A DNA stretch of 64,000 nt, from positions 1,464,501 to 1,528,500 of the forward strand of contig NZ_CP020083.1 in NCBI RefSeq assembly GCF_003431825.1, read 5' to 3'. Positions within the stretch are counted from its first letter, which is position 1, and each line of letters opens with the position of its first letter. Positions 51,567 through 60,806 of this stretch are shown here, one piece after another. Made by a program: the position numbers and the translations under genes. Under the pieces are notes generated by a model. The model searched no databases, had not been told where the DNA came from, and worked only from the letters and a program-made list of their open reading frames with translations. Source of the DNA: Blastomonas fulva. Its GTDB lineage: Bacteria; Pseudomonadota; Alphaproteobacteria; Sphingomonadales; Sphingomonadaceae.

Positions 51567-52133
51567 ATGTTTTCCAGATCGCGATCCGACCGGGCCGAAC
51601 GCCGCCCGCCCAAGCCGCTCAACGAGACGAGCCTGAAGGATCTTGCTCTGCATTATCTGGGGCGCTTTGCCTCGACCCGCGCGAAACTGGTGCAGTATCT
51701 TGAGCGCAAGCTGCGCGAGCGCGGCTGGGATGGCGATACCCCGCCCGATCTGGTGGCGCTGGCCGACCGGTGCGCGGAACTGGGCTATGTCGACGATGCT
51801 GCCTATGCCGCGATGAAGGGCGGGGCGCTGCTGCGCCGGGGCTATGGCGCGCGGCGGGTGGAGCAGGCGCTGCAGGCGGCAGGCGTCAAGGAGCCCGATC
51901 GCGACGAAATGCGCAGCGCGGGCAGGGACCAGGCGGTGAGCGCCGCGCTGGCCTTCGCCAGGCGCAAGCGGGTCGGCGCCTTTGCCGACCAGCCCGCCGA
52001 TCCGGACAAACGCCGCAAGCAGCTGCAGGCATTTATCCGGGCGGGGCATGATTTTGCACTCGCCCGGCGCATCGTTTTCGCCGATAGCATGGAAGAGATT
52101 GCGGGGCTGGAAGAGGACTTCGGGAGAGAATGA
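51567..52133 (+). CDS. recX: RecX-family regulatory protein
   Basis: This 188-residue basic helical protein has the RecX pattern: a first repeat ALHYLGRFASTRAKLVQYLERKLRERGW, then LADRCAELGYVDDAAYAAMKGGALLRRGYGARRVEQALQAAGV, and a final module. RecX limits RecA filament growth. It is not next to recA here. The ATG at 51567 is preceded by a weak AAAAAAGG. It overlaps the following DUF192 gene by ATGA. Confidence 0.82.
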   Translation: MFSRSRSDRAERRPPKPLNETSLKDLALHYLGRFASTRAKLVQYLERKLRERGWDGDTPPDLVALADRCAELGYVDDAAYAAMKGGALLRRGYGARRVEQALQAAGVKEPDRDEMRSAGRDQAVSAALAFARRKRVGAFADQPADPDKRRKQLQAFIRAGHDFALARRIVFADSMEEIAGLEEDFGRE

Positions 52134-52636
52134 TGGTCATGAAATGGTGCGCCACGACGATTGCGACACTCGCACTGGTCGCCTGCAACGCCACCGCCCC
52201 CAGCGATGCGATCGCGCAGCGGCCAGCCGCAGACGCCGGCACGCTGTCGCCCGCCGGGCTGCAGCTCGTACCGTTGACCATTGATAGCAAGGGCAAGCGC
52301 CACACCTTCACGGTCGAGGTCGCAGGCACCTCGCAGGAACAGGCGCAAGGGCTCATGTTCCGCACCGAACTCGCGCCAGATGCGGGGATGATCTTCCCGT
52401 TCCCCACCCTCAAGCCCGCCAGCTTCTGGATGAAGAACACCGTGATCCCGCTCGACATCATCTTCGTGCGTGCCGATGGCAGCATCGAGAGCATCGCGGC
52501 CAACACCACGCCCTATTCGCTCGATGCGGTGAGCTCGCAGGGACCGGTCGCTGCGGTGCTGGAGCTTGCCGGCGGCCGCGCAGCACAGCTGGGGATCAAG
52601 CCCGGCGATATCGTCAAATGGCAAACCAGGCGCTGA
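52130..52636 (+). CDS. DUF192-family lipoprotein
   Basis: This 168-residue protein has a lipoprotein signal sequence ending LALVAC. The DUF192 domain (residues ~50-165) follows with the conserved GLMFRTELAPDAGMIFPF and FWMKNTVIPLDIIFVRADGSI. The family has unknown function; the fold is a small beta barrel. Met codons at residues 1, 2 and 4 are all possible starts; the first overlaps the RecX stop. It is anchored in the periplasm if the lipobox is used. Confidence 0.82.
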   Translation: MMVMKWCATTIATLALVACNATAPSDAIAQRPAADAGTLSPAGLQLVPLTIDSKGKRHTFTVEVAGTSQEQAQGLMFRTELAPDAGMIFPFPTLKPASFWMKNTVIPLDIIFVRADGSIESIAANTTPYSLDAVSSQGPVAAVLELAGGRAAQLGIKPGDIVKWQTRR

Positions 52637-52646
52637 GCACCGCATC

Positions 52647-53336
52647 ATGGCCGCACGCAAACGCGGGTTTCTGGCCCGGCTGATCGCACTGGTGTTCAAG
52701 CTGATCTTCGGCTTTGTCGCCTTATCGCTGCTGATGGTGGTGATCTACCGGTTCGTGCCGCCGCCGACCACGATCACCATGCTGACCGACAGCAATGGCG
52801 CGACCCGCGACTGGACTCCGATCGAGCGGATCGACCGCAACATGGTGGCAGCCGCGATCGCGGCGGAGGACGGCAAGTTCTGCACCCATAGCGGGTTCGA
52901 CCGCGAGGCGATCGAGGCCGCCGTGCGACGCAACGCGCAGGGCGGCCGCATCCGCGGCGGATCGACGATCAGCCAGCAGACCGCAAAGAACGTGTTCCTC
53001 TGGCAGAATGGCGGCTTCTTCCGCAAGGGGCTGGAAGCCTGGTTCACGGTGCTGATCGAGACGATCTGGGGCAAGCGCCGGATCATGGAGGTCTATCTTA
53101 ACGTCGCCGAGACAGGCATCGGCACCTATGGGGTCGAGGCGGGCGCGCAGCGCTATTTCGGCAAGGGCGCAGGCTCGCTCAGCCGCGACGAGGCCGCGCG
53201 CATGGCCGCAGCGCTGCCGCTCCCCAAGAAGCGGTCGGTCAAGAGCCCGAGCGGCTTTGTGCGGCGCTATGGCAACAACATCGCGCGGCGCATCCGGATC
53301 GTCCAGCGCGACGGGCTCGACGCCTGCACGCGGTGA
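52647..53336 (+). CDS. mtgA: Monofunctional peptidoglycan glycosyltransferase
   Basis: This 229-residue GT51 transglycosylase is anchored by an N-terminal helix (residues ~14-36). The catalytic motif AAIAAEDGKFCTHSGFD contains the essential Glu, followed by GGSTISQQTAKNVFLW, typical of MtgA, and RRIMEVYLNVAETG. It polymerises lipid II into glycan strands without transpeptidase activity. It begins 10 bases after the DUF192 gene. Confidence 0.93.
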   Translation: MAARKRGFLARLIALVFKLIFGFVALSLLMVVIYRFVPPPTTITMLTDSNGATRDWTPIERIDRNMVAAAIAAEDGKFCTHSGFDREAIEAAVRRNAQGGRIRGGSTISQQTAKNVFLWQNGGFFRKGLEAWFTVLIETIWGKRRIMEVYLNVAETGIGTYGVEAGAQRYFGKGAGSLSRDEAARMAAALPLPKKRSVKSPSGFVRRYGNNIARRIRIVQRDGLDACTR

Positions 53337-53340
53337 CTGA

Positions 53341-54147
53341 TCAGCCTTCGGAAGAGGCTGTGCTTTCCGGGCCGTCATAATCGATCGCTGCGGCCGCTGC
53401 GCCGGACATGATGAAGCCGATCGGCCGGTCGATTTCCTCGTGCAGATGCCCGATCAGGCTTGCGGTGCGCGCGAGCAGCGAGATGCCCTTCAAGGCTCCG
53501 ACCGGAAAGCCGACATCGAGCATCACCGCAGGGATCGCGCCGTTGACGTTGATCGGCAGCGGACGCCCCAGCGTCTCGGGAAGGCAATCGCGCAGCGCAT
53601 ACAACATGCCGATATGCTCGCCGACGATGCCGTGCTCCTCGGCCATCTTCAGCAGCAGCAGCGCACGCGGATCGCCCGCGGAGTGCTGCGGGTGGCCGAA
53701 GCCGGGGATCGCCTGTCTGGTCGCACGCAGCGTGCGGACGCCATCCGATGCGATCTCGGCCGGCGTTCCCTCGCCGCTGCGCACCTTGGCCACCAGATCG
53801 GCATAGAAGCGCCCGGCAACCTCCGCGCTGCCCAGCACCACCGATCCGCAGCCCAGCAGGCCTGAAGCGACCGCACCGTGAAACGCTTCGGGCGCGGCGG
53901 CGTAAGTCATCCGCGCAGCGACCACGCTGGGCACCAGCCCGTGTTCGGCGATCGCCGCCAGCACGGCGTTGGCGAACAGCTTCTGCACATCGGTCGGTTC
54001 GCCGCCCGTTACCAGCAGCCAGAAATAGCTGGTGAAGTCCATCTTGCCGATGATGTCGTCGCACAGATCGCGCCCACGCACGGTGATGCTGCTGGCATCC
54101 GATGTGCAGATGGCGGTGAAGGGAGCGTCCTGCTTGCCGATGCGCAT
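53341..54147 (-). CDS. Citryl-CoA lyase-like (citrate synthase-fold) protein
   Basis: This 268-residue protein matches the citrate-synthase-homology module of ATP-citrate lyase: SGLLGCGS, then IPGFGHPQHSAGDPRA with H152 in the catalytic His position, LPINVNGAIPAVMLDVGFP, and LARTASLIGHLHEE. Where ATP-citrate lyase has NVDG with the catalytic Asp, this protein has NVNG (N202). It lacks the large N-terminal part of citrate synthase. Likely chemistry is retro-Claisen/aldol cleavage of an acyl-CoA, probably supplied by the divergent CaiB-type transferase. The start codon lies 56 bases from a double operator. The substrate is not identifiable. Confidence 0.78.
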   Translation of the reverse strand: MRIGKQDAPFTAICTSDASSITVRGRDLCDDIIGKMDFTSYFWLLVTGGEPTDVQKLFANAVLAAIAEHGLVPSVVAARMTYAAAPEAFHGAVASGLLGCGSVVLGSAEVAGRFYADLVAKVRSGEGTPAEIASDGVRTLRATRQAIPGFGHPQHSAGDPRALLLLKMAEEHGIVGEHIGMLYALRDCLPETLGRPLPINVNGAIPAVMLDVGFPVGALKGISLLARTASLIGHLHEEIDRPIGFIMSGAAAAAIDYDGPESTASSEG

Positions 54148-54202
54148 GAAAAGAGTCCTTTGCGTTGCTCTGCTGCCGGGCCGGGGCCCCGGGTTAGATA
54201 AA

Positions 54203-54234
54203 TTCGATTTACGAAGTTGATTTCGTATATCGAA
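54203..54234. promoter_or_regulatory. Double-dyad operator A (candidate IclR site), divergent promoters
   Basis: Two dyads of the form TTCG-N5-CGAA lie side by side: TTCGATTTACGAA (54203-54215) and TTCGTATATCGAA (54222-54234), 6 bases apart; together they form an almost perfect larger palindrome. On the plus strand TTGATT (54217-54222) sits in the hinge and is followed after 17 bases by TATGGG (54240-54245), a plausible weak promoter. It lies between the citryl-CoA lyase-like and CaiB genes. A matching site is at 56379-56410. Confidence 0.78.
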
Positions 54235-54267
54235 TTTTCTATGGGTGGGTGTCAGGGAGAAGTCAAT

Positions 54268-55416
54268 ATGGCCAAGCCGCTTGCCAATGTCACCGTGCTC
54301 GAAATGGGCACGTTCATCACCGGGCCCGCCGCTGGCATGATGCTCGCCGACATGGGTGCGGATGTCATCAAGGTCGAGCGGCCCGATGGCGGCGATCCGT
54401 TCCGCGCGTTTCGCGGCGGGCTCTACAGCCCCCATTTTCAGACCTACAACCGCAACAAGCGCTCGATCACGCTCGATACCCGCGGCGGTGCCGATCTCGA
54501 GGCGTTCGACCGGCTGATCGCTAGCGCCGATGTCTTCATCCAGAATTTCCGACCCGGCGTCGCCGACAAGCTCAATGTCGACCCCGAACGGCTGCGCGGC
54601 ATCAATCCCCGGCTGATCTATCTGTCGATCTCGGGCTTCGGCGCGACCGGTCCCGATCGCGACCGCCCCGCCTTCGACACCGTCGCGCAAGCAGCCAGCG
54701 GCTTTCTGCGCCTGCTGGTCAACCCCGAGAATCCCCGCGTCGTCGGCCCGGCGCTCGCCGATGCGATCACCGGCTTCTACGGCGCTTATGGCGTGCTCGC
54801 GGCGCTGCACGAGCGGGAAAGCACGGGCAAGGGGCGCCTGGTCGAGGTCTCGATGTTCGAGGCGATGGCGCATTTCAACCTCGACGATTTCACGCACTAT
54901 TTCTCGGAAGGCGAGGTCATGGGCCCGTACAGCCGGCCCAATGTATCGCAATCCTATGTCTTCCAGTGCGCCGGCGGCGACTGGCTGGCTCTGCACATGT
55001 CGTCACCGCCCAAGTTCTGGGAGAATCTGGCAACCGCTGTCGGCCAGCCCGACATGCTGCAGCGGCCCGAATTCGCCAGCCGCGATGCGCGGATTGCCAA
55101 TTACGGAAAGGTCGCAGCCTTTCTCGCCCCGCTGTTCGCCGCGCGCAGCCGCGCCGAATGGTGCGCGACGCTCGAGCAGCTCGAAGTGCCGCATTCGCCG
55201 GTCTATTCCGCGCCCGAAGTTGTCGAGACCCCTCAGGCGCAGCATCTGGGCCTGACGGTCGAGGATCCCGATGGCCCGCATGGCCGCTTCCGCACCATCC
55301 GCTCGCCGGTGAGCTTCGATGGCGAGCGCGCGACTTCGGTTACCGCGCCGCCGGTGCTGGGTCAGCACAATGAAGAGGTGCTGGGGCTGGCCGATACGTC
55401 CGCTGCGGCCGAGTGA
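54268..55416 (+). CDS. CaiB/BaiF-family (class III) CoA-transferase
   Basis: This 382-residue protein has the class III CoA-transferase pattern: VTVLEMGTFITGPAAGMMLADMGADVIKVE at the start, NRNKRSITLDTR, IQNFRPGVADKL, YLSISGFGATGPD, and the catalytic aspartate D165 in VGPALADAITGFYGAYGVL. It moves CoA between carboxylic acids (often from succinyl-CoA or acetyl-CoA) without a covalent PLP-type mechanism. GGGAGAAG precedes the ATG. It is divergent from the lyase-like gene and overlaps the IclR gene by GTGA, so all are under operator A. Confidence 0.9.
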   Translation: MAKPLANVTVLEMGTFITGPAAGMMLADMGADVIKVERPDGGDPFRAFRGGLYSPHFQTYNRNKRSITLDTRGGADLEAFDRLIASADVFIQNFRPGVADKLNVDPERLRGINPRLIYLSISGFGATGPDRDRPAFDTVAQAASGFLRLLVNPENPRVVGPALADAITGFYGAYGVLAALHERESTGKGRLVEVSMFEAMAHFNLDDFTHYFSEGEVMGPYSRPNVSQSYVFQCAGGDWLALHMSSPPKFWENLATAVGQPDMLQRPEFASRDARIANYGKVAAFLAPLFAARSRAEWCATLEQLEVPHSPVYSAPEVVETPQAQHLGLTVEDPDGPHGRFRTIRSPVSFDGERATSVTAPPVLGQHNEEVLGLADTSAAAE

Positions 55417-56294
55417 GCCTGCTGACCCCCATCGACAGCACCGCCTTGCCTGTACCCCTGGCACAGGCTAGCGGTGGAGCGATGGAAGACGCGGCAAAGC
55501 CCGGCAAAGACAGCGAGTATCTCTCGACCCTCGAACGCGGGCTCAAGGTGCTGCGCGCGTTCGATGCGACGCATCCCGAAATGCAGCTGAGCGAAGTCGC
55601 GCAGGTCACCGGCTTGAGCCCGGCAGTGGCGCGGCGCTGCCTCAACACCTTGGTGCAACTGGGCTATGTCGCACAATTCGGGCGCAAGTTCCTGCTGCGG
55701 CCCGAGGTGCTGTCGTTCGGTACCGCGTATCTCTCCTCGATGAATGTCGAGCAGGTGATCCTGCCGCCGCTGCAGAAATTGCGCGACGATACCGGCGACA
55801 GCGCGTCGATGGCGGTGCTGTCGGGCACTGATATCCTCTATGTCGCGCACGTCTCGACCAACCGCCGGATCCGGCTGGGCGCGAATGTCGGCACGCGCTT
55901 TCCCGTGCATGCGACGTCGCTGGGCAAGGTGCTGCTGGCGTTCCAGTCCGAAGCGGTGATCGCGCAATACATGGCCGCGGTCGATCTCCAGCGGTTCACC
56001 GAGCGGACCGTGACCAGCCACGCGGCGTTGGAGCAGCGGCTGCAGGGCGCGCGCGAGACCGGCTATGATTCGGCGCTCGACGAGCTCGATTATGGCATCG
56101 TCTCGGTCGCGGTGCCGGTGTTCGATGCCAATCGCAAGGCGATCGCCTCGATCAACTGCTCGACCTCGACCACGCGCATCTCGCAGGACGAACTGGTCCG
56201 CACCCGGCTGCCGATGCTGCGCGAGGCCTCGGCCGAAATCGGCAACGCGCTGCAGCGCTGGCCGACCCTGATGCACTCGCTGCAGCACAACTGA
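55413..56294 (+). CDS. IclR-family transcriptional regulator
   Basis: This 293-residue protein has an N-terminal winged helix-turn-helix (about residues 38-95: LERGLKVLRAFDATHPEMQLSEVAQVTGLSPAVARRCLNTLVQLGYV) and the C-terminal effector domain (SLGKVLLAFQSEAV and SVAVPVFDANRKAIASINCS). It resembles the PcaR/PcaU subgroup, which control catabolism of small carboxylates. It overlaps caiB by 4 bases. The two double-dyad sites at 54203 and 56379 flank its gene and are its likely targets. About 30 extra residues precede the DNA-binding domain; a later Met could be the true start. Confidence 0.92.
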   Translation: MSLLTPIDSTALPVPLAQASGGAMEDAAKPGKDSEYLSTLERGLKVLRAFDATHPEMQLSEVAQVTGLSPAVARRCLNTLVQLGYVAQFGRKFLLRPEVLSFGTAYLSSMNVEQVILPPLQKLRDDTGDSASMAVLSGTDILYVAHVSTNRRIRLGANVGTRFPVHATSLGKVLLAFQSEAVIAQYMAAVDLQRFTERTVTSHAALEQRLQGARETGYDSALDELDYGIVSVAVPVFDANRKAIASINCSTSTTRISQDELVRTRLPMLREASAEIGNALQRWPTLMHSLQHN

Positions 56295-56378
56295 TCTTCT
56301 GAAAATCGATGGACGCAAGAGGCTGCCCCGGCGGGGCGGGCGGCCTGGTGTTGCCTGCTTCGCACAGTGGCAGGAAAC

Positions 56379-56410
56379 TTCGCATATCGAACTTGACTTC
56401 GTAATACGAA
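56379..56410 (+). promoter_or_regulatory. Double-dyad operator B upstream of TonB receptor operon
   Basis: TTCGCATATCGAA (56379-56391) and TTCGTAATACGAA (56398-56410) are separated by 6 bases, exactly the layout of operator A. The hinge again contains a -35-like element, TTGACT (56393-56398), followed after 17 bases by TACCTC. It is 88 bases before the receptor's start. The shared architecture makes it a likely second binding site of the IclR protein. Confidence 0.78.
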
Positions 56411-56498
56411 CAATTTACCTCAAATCGTAACCCGCGCGCAGAGCCCTCAAGGGCCGCGGCAGCGACCGTGGCGGGACATCACAGGATGAGGGGTACTG

Positions 56499-58688
56499 GT
56501 GGATATGTCCGGATTGTGGAACAGGCTGCTTCTGGCAGGATCGACGTCGGCGCTGGCGCTGGCATGTGCAACGCCTGCCCTGGCGCAAGGCCAGGCTGCC
56601 CCGGCTGACGATGAAGGCGAGATCGTCGTCACCGCGCTGCGCCGCGACACCAATCTTCAGGACACCCCCGCCGCGATCACCGCGTTCAACGCCGAGACGA
56701 TCGAGAATGCCGGGATCGACAAGGCCGCGGACTTCATCGGGCTGACCTCGAACGTCCAGCTGATCGAGACGCAGAACGCGGGCAACGCGTTCGTCATCAT
56801 CCGCGGGATCACCCAGAACCGCAATTCCGAGCCCTCGGTCGCCGTGGTGGTTGACGGAGTGCAGCAGGTCAATGCTGCCCAGTTCAGTCAGGAATTGTTC
56901 GATATCGAGCAGATCGAAATCCTCAAAGGTCCGCAGGGCGGCCTGTACGGACGCAACGCGATCGGCGGCGCGATCATCATCAACACCAAGCAGCCCAGCG
57001 ACCAGTTCGAGGGCCGGGTGTTCGCTGGGATCGACAACGGCTTCGGCTACACGCTGCGCGCAGGCGTTTCAGGCCCGATCAGCGACACGCTCAAGTTCCG
57101 GCTTTCGGGATCGTACCGCGACACCAACGGCTATATCCCCAACACCTTCCTGGGCGAGGATGCCGATCCGCTCGAGGACATCTCGCTGCGCGGCAAGTTG
57201 CTGTGGACCCCGACCGATCAGCTGACCGTCGATCTGCGCGCCTCGATGTCGCTGCTGCGCACCCAGGCGCTGTACTACAACATCGTTGCCGATGTGAACG
57301 ACACCAGCCTGCCGGTGCGGGTCAACAATGCCGGGCAGAACGACCGCGACATCTACAACGTGTCTGCCAAGATCGACTACAAGGCCGACTGGGGATCGAT
57401 CACCTCGGTCACTTCGTACGACACGCTGTCCGAAATCCTGACCGGCGACGCGTTCAACTTCCTTCCGATCCAGGAATCGCTTTTCTTCGCGATCTTCGGC
57501 TTCGATCTCAACCAGAGCCAGTTCCTCGATGTCGAGGCGATCAGCCAGGATCTGCGCATCCAGTCGGCGGACGGGCAGAAGTTCAATTGGTCGGTGGGCG
57601 GCTATTTCATCGACACCAACCGCTATATCTCGACCGGCAACATGGTCGATACCGGCGCGGGCGTGTTCCCGGTGTTCCGCACCCCCAGCACCAATCCGCT
57701 CAATCCGCAGGCGACCTTCCTGGCGGATTCGCAGAGCAATTTCGCCTGGGCGCTCTACGCCAATGTCGGCTATGAATTCTCCGAAGCCTTCCGCGTCGAT
57801 GCCTCGCTGCGTTATGACCGCGACAAGCGTCGCAACCGGACTTTGACCCCGACCGCGTTCATCCCGGTGGTCCCGGGCTTCCCCACCGGTCGCACCGGCG
57901 AAGTGCGCCGCGAGACCTTTGACGAATGGCAGCCCAAGATCACGCTGACCTACAAGCCGGTCGACAACGTGACGATCTATGGCGGCTACAGCCGAGGCTT
58001 CCGCTCGGGCGGGTTCAACCAGACCGGCGTCGGTGCAGTGGCGGCGGGCACCGGCGTGGTGGGTGTCGCGGACATCTATGAGGCCGAGGTCGCCGACACC
58101 TTCGAGATCGGCGTCAAGACCACTTTGTTCGACCGGATGCTGACGCTCAACGCCAGCGCCTACACCACCAAGTCCGAAAACGGCTATTTCTTCGTCTTCC
58201 TCGCCGCCAACTCGACGCAGAACCTGGGCAATGTTCCCGAGGTGCAGCTGCAGGGCTTCGAGATCGATGGCACGCTGCGTCCCGCGCGCGGGCTGGACAT
58301 CAACTTCGGCCTCGGCGTCACCTACAGCGAGATCAAGGAATTCCCCGACCCCACCGTGATCGGCAACGAAGCCCCGTTCATCTCGCGCTACACGATCAAC
58401 CTGGGCACCCAGTACGAGAGCAACCTGGGCGACAGCGATCTCAAGGGCCGTATCCGGGTGGATTACAACCGCACCGGCAAGACCTGGTTCGATGTGCCCA
58501 ACTCGACCGTGCGGCGGCCGGTGGACCTCGTCAACGCGCGGCTGACATTGGATGGCGGCGCCTGGTCGCTGACAGGCTTTGCCGACAACCTGTTCAACAA
58601 GCGCTACAATGCCGAGTTCTCGCCCGGCGGCTTCGTGTTCAAGGGCCGCCCGCGCGTCTTCGGACTCGAGGCGCTCTACAAGTTCTGA
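56499..58688 (+). CDS. TonB-dependent outer-membrane receptor
   Basis: This 729-residue receptor has a signal peptide ending ALAQ, then a short TonB-box-like stretch ([11 protein letters not shown]), the plug domain ([15 protein letters not shown] ... [24 protein letters not shown]) and a 22-strand barrel ending in FGLEALYKF, with a terminal Phe. It belongs to the large sphingomonad group used for uptake of aromatic and other bulky substrates rather than only iron-siderophores. It starts at GTG 56499 (ATG 56505 possible). Operator B precedes it, and four enzymes follow, so it is the likely uptake route for the locus substrate. Confidence 0.93.
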   Translation: MDMSGLWNRLLLAGSTSALALACATPALAQGQAAPADDEGEIVVTALRRDTNLQDTPAAITAFNAETIENAGIDKAADFIGLTSNVQLIETQNAGNAFVIIRGITQNRNSEPSVAVVVDGVQQVNAAQFSQELFDIEQIEILKGPQGGLYGRNAIGGAIIINTKQPSDQFEGRVFAGIDNGFGYTLRAGVSGPISDTLKFRLSGSYRDTNGYIPNTFLGEDADPLEDISLRGKLLWTPTDQLTVDLRASMSLLRTQALYYNIVADVNDTSLPVRVNNAGQNDRDIYNVSAKIDYKADWGSITSVTSYDTLSEILTGDAFNFLPIQESLFFAIFGFDLNQSQFLDVEAISQDLRIQSADGQKFNWSVGGYFIDTNRYISTGNMVDTGAGVFPVFRTPSTNPLNPQATFLADSQSNFAWALYANVGYEFSEAFRVDASLRYDRDKRRNRTLTPTAFIPVVPGFPTGRTGEVRRETFDEWQPKITLTYKPVDNVTIYGGYSRGFRSGGFNQTGVGAVAAGTGVVGVADIYEAEVADTFEIGVKTTLFDRMLTLNASAYTTKSENGYFFVFLAANSTQNLGNVPEVQLQGFEIDGTLRPARGLDINFGLGVTYSEIKEFPDPTVIGNEAPFISRYTINLGTQYESNLGDSDLKGRIRVDYNRTGKTWFDVPNSTVRRPVDLVNARLTLDGGAWSLTGFADNLFNKRYNAEFSPGGFVFKGRPRVFGLEALYKF

Positions 58689-58713
58689 TCCTCACGATAA
58701 CGGGAAACCACCA

Positions 58714-59316
58714 GTGGCACGCATCCTCATCCTCTATTATTCGGGCTATGGTCACACCGAGGTGATGGCGGGTGCCGTCGCTGATGGCGTCAATGCGGTT
58801 GCGGGCTGCGAGGCAGTGGTCAAGCGCGTGCCCGAACTGGTGTCGGACGAGGTTGCTGCGGCCGCGCACATGAAGATCGATCAGGCAGCTGCGTTCGCCA
58901 GCCCGGATGAGCTTGCCGATTATGACGGCATCATCTTCGGCACGCCCACCCGTTTCGGCAACATGGCCGCGCAGATGCGCAACTTCCTCGACCAGACCGG
59001 CGGGCTGTGGGCCAAGGGCGCGCTGATCGGCAAGCCGGGCAGCGTCTTTGTCTCCACCGCCAGCCAGCATGGCGGGCAGGAGACCACGATCACCTCGTTC
59101 CACACCACGTTGCTCCACCATGGCATGATCGTCATCGGCCTGCCCTACAGCTTTGCCGGCAACACCATCATGACCGAGATCAGCGGCGGCACGCCTTATG
59201 GCGCGAGCACGATCGCAGGCGGCGACGGATCGCGCATGCCGTCCGAAAACGAGCTTGCAGGCGCGCGCTTCCAGGGCGAGCATGTCGCCCGCATCACGCT
59301 GAAGCTGGCGGCCTGA
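58714..59316 (+). CDS. wrbA: WrbA-like NAD(P)H:quinone oxidoreductase
   Basis: This 200-residue flavodoxin-fold protein has the FMN phosphate loop near the start ([14 protein letters not shown]), the WrbA-type [28 protein letters not shown], and [16 protein letters not shown] and the C-terminal [17 protein letters not shown], all characteristic of WrbA. It reduces quinones by two electrons, limiting redox cycling. The start is GTG at 58714, 25 bases after the receptor stop. In this locus it suggests that a quinone or hydroquinone intermediate is formed. Confidence 0.9.
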   Translation: MARILILYYSGYGHTEVMAGAVADGVNAVAGCEAVVKRVPELVSDEVAAAAHMKIDQAAAFASPDELADYDGIIFGTPTRFGNMAAQMRNFLDQTGGLWAKGALIGKPGSVFVSTASQHGGQETTITSFHTTLLHHGMIVIGLPYSFAGNTIMTEISGGTPYGASTIAGGDGSRMPSENELAGARFQGEHVARITLKLAA

Positions 59317-59358
59317 CCACGGCCTGCCGGCGGCGTGAGAGATATTGAGGAGGATGCG

Positions 59359-59901
59359 ATGAGCGTATTGGTCAACCGTTTGCACCACACTGCCTATACC
59401 ACCCGCGATCTCGAGGCGACACGCGCGTTCTACGAGGACGTGCTGGGATTTCCTCTGGTCGCGACCTATTGCGAGATGGACGAGCTGTTCGGCAAGGAGC
59501 GGACCTATTGCCATTGCTTTTTCGCGATGAAGGATGGCAGCGCGCTCGCCTTCTTCCAGTTCGCCAACGAGGACGACCAGGCCGAATTCAGCCCGCCGAT
59601 CCCCGAATCGCCGTTCCATCACATCGCGCTGCATGTCGATCAGGATGCGCAGATCGAGCTCGAGCGGCGCATTGCTGCTGCCGGCATCGTCGAGCCGCAG
59701 ACCTACATCCTTGAGCACGGCTATTGCCGCTCGGTCTATGTCAAGGACCCCAACGGCATGATCATCGAGTTCACCTGCGATGCGCCCGAGGCGCTGGCGA
59801 TCGAGGCCGATGTGCGCGCCAAGGCGCGGACCGAGCTCGCACGCTGGCTGGCGGGCGACCACAGCAACAACAATACCTTCCGCAGCGTCGAAGCGGCCTG
59901 A
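59359..59901 (+). CDS. VOC/glyoxalase-dioxygenase superfamily protein
   Basis: This 180-residue protein has two beta-alpha-beta-beta-beta modules. The first begins NRLHHTAYTTRDLEATRAFYEDVLGF and the second FHHIALHVDQDAQIELERRI, ending with VYVKDPNGMIIEFTCD. The His in HHTAY, the His in HHIALHV and the Glu in IIEFT are placed as the His-His-Glu metal triad of metal-dependent VOC enzymes such as extradiol dioxygenases and glyoxalases. A GAGGAG site precedes the ATG. A ring-cleaving or isomerase role in the locus is plausible but not proven. Confidence 0.87.
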   Translation: MSVLVNRLHHTAYTTRDLEATRAFYEDVLGFPLVATYCEMDELFGKERTYCHCFFAMKDGSALAFFQFANEDDQAEFSPPIPESPFHHIALHVDQDAQIELERRIAAAGIVEPQTYILEHGYCRSVYVKDPNGMIIEFTCDAPEALAIEADVRAKARTELARWLAGDHSNNNTFRSVEAA

Positions 59902-59904
59902 TTG

Positions 59905-60783
59905 ATGGCTGGCCCGGTTGGCAGGCTGGGCGACGCATTTGCGATGATCCCGCCTGCCGCCGTGCTGGGCGGAGAGACGTTCTGGCTCGATGTCGGTGAC
60001 GGCCGGCTGGCGGTCGAGACGATCGGGCGCGGGCCTGCGGTCGTTCTGCTGCACGGCTGGACGCTCGACCGGCGGATGTGGACGCTGCAGGCGCGCGCGC
60101 TGGCCGACCGGTTCACGCTGATCGCGATCGACCGGCGGGGGTTCGGCCAGTCGGCCCTGCCGCCCTGCCGCGCGCGCGAAGTCGAGGATCTGGCCCGGCT
60201 GGCCGACCGTCTGCAGCTGGCAAGCTTCCATCTGGTGGGCATGTCTCAGGCGGGCGCGACCGCGATCGCGTATGCGATCGCGCACCGCGACCGCATCGCC
60301 ACCCTGGTGCTGCAGGGCATCTCGCTGGCCGGAATCCCCGATCATTCGAACGCATCGGACACCATACCGCTCGCCGATTATGCCGACATGGTGCGGGCCG
60401 GGCGGCTCGCCGAGATGAAGCGGCACTGGGCCGATCATCCGCTGATGGCGGGCCTGACGGGCGAGGCGGCGGACATCGGCGCCGCCATGCTCGCCGATTA
60501 TGACGGCAGCGACCTGCTCGCAGGTCCCGCAGGACCTTCGGCGCGGCTGGATAGCATGGCCGCGCTCTCCGTGCCGGTGCTGGCGATCACCGGTGATGCC
60601 GACACCCCCTGGCGGCGCACCGTGACCCAGGCGCTGGCGCGCAGTGCGCCGCTGGGCCAGGCGCGCTTCGTGCGCGGCGCAGGCCATCTGTGCAACCTCT
60701 CGCACGGGCTGGAATACAACGCCGCGCTGTGCGCCTTTCTTGCCCGGCCGCTGATGCCGGTGCCCGATGCCGTGAACGACTGA
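59905..60783 (+). CDS. Alpha/beta hydrolase
   Basis: This 292-residue hydrolase has the oxyanion HGW (residues 50-52), nucleophile S114 in HLVGMSQAGATA, the acid in ITGDADTPW and the His in VRGAGHLCNL. Its lid region is short and the sequence fits carbon-carbon or ester hydrolases of the epoxide-hydrolase/meta-cleavage type. It starts 3 bases after the VOC stop (a TTG three bases earlier is possible), so the two are coupled; a ring-cleavage product hydrolase would fit that order. The specific substrate is unknown. Confidence 0.88.
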   Translation: MAGPVGRLGDAFAMIPPAAVLGGETFWLDVGDGRLAVETIGRGPAVVLLHGWTLDRRMWTLQARALADRFTLIAIDRRGFGQSALPPCRAREVEDLARLADRLQLASFHLVGMSQAGATAIAYAIAHRDRIATLVLQGISLAGIPDHSNASDTIPLADYADMVRAGRLAEMKRHWADHPLMAGLTGEAADIGAAMLADYDGSDLLAGPAGPSARLDSMAALSVPVLAITGDADTPWRRTVTQALARSAPLGQARFVRGAGHLCNLSHGLEYNAALCAFLARPLMPVPDAVND

Positions 60784-60806
60784 CCTTGCAATGGAGTATC
60801 CCACCG

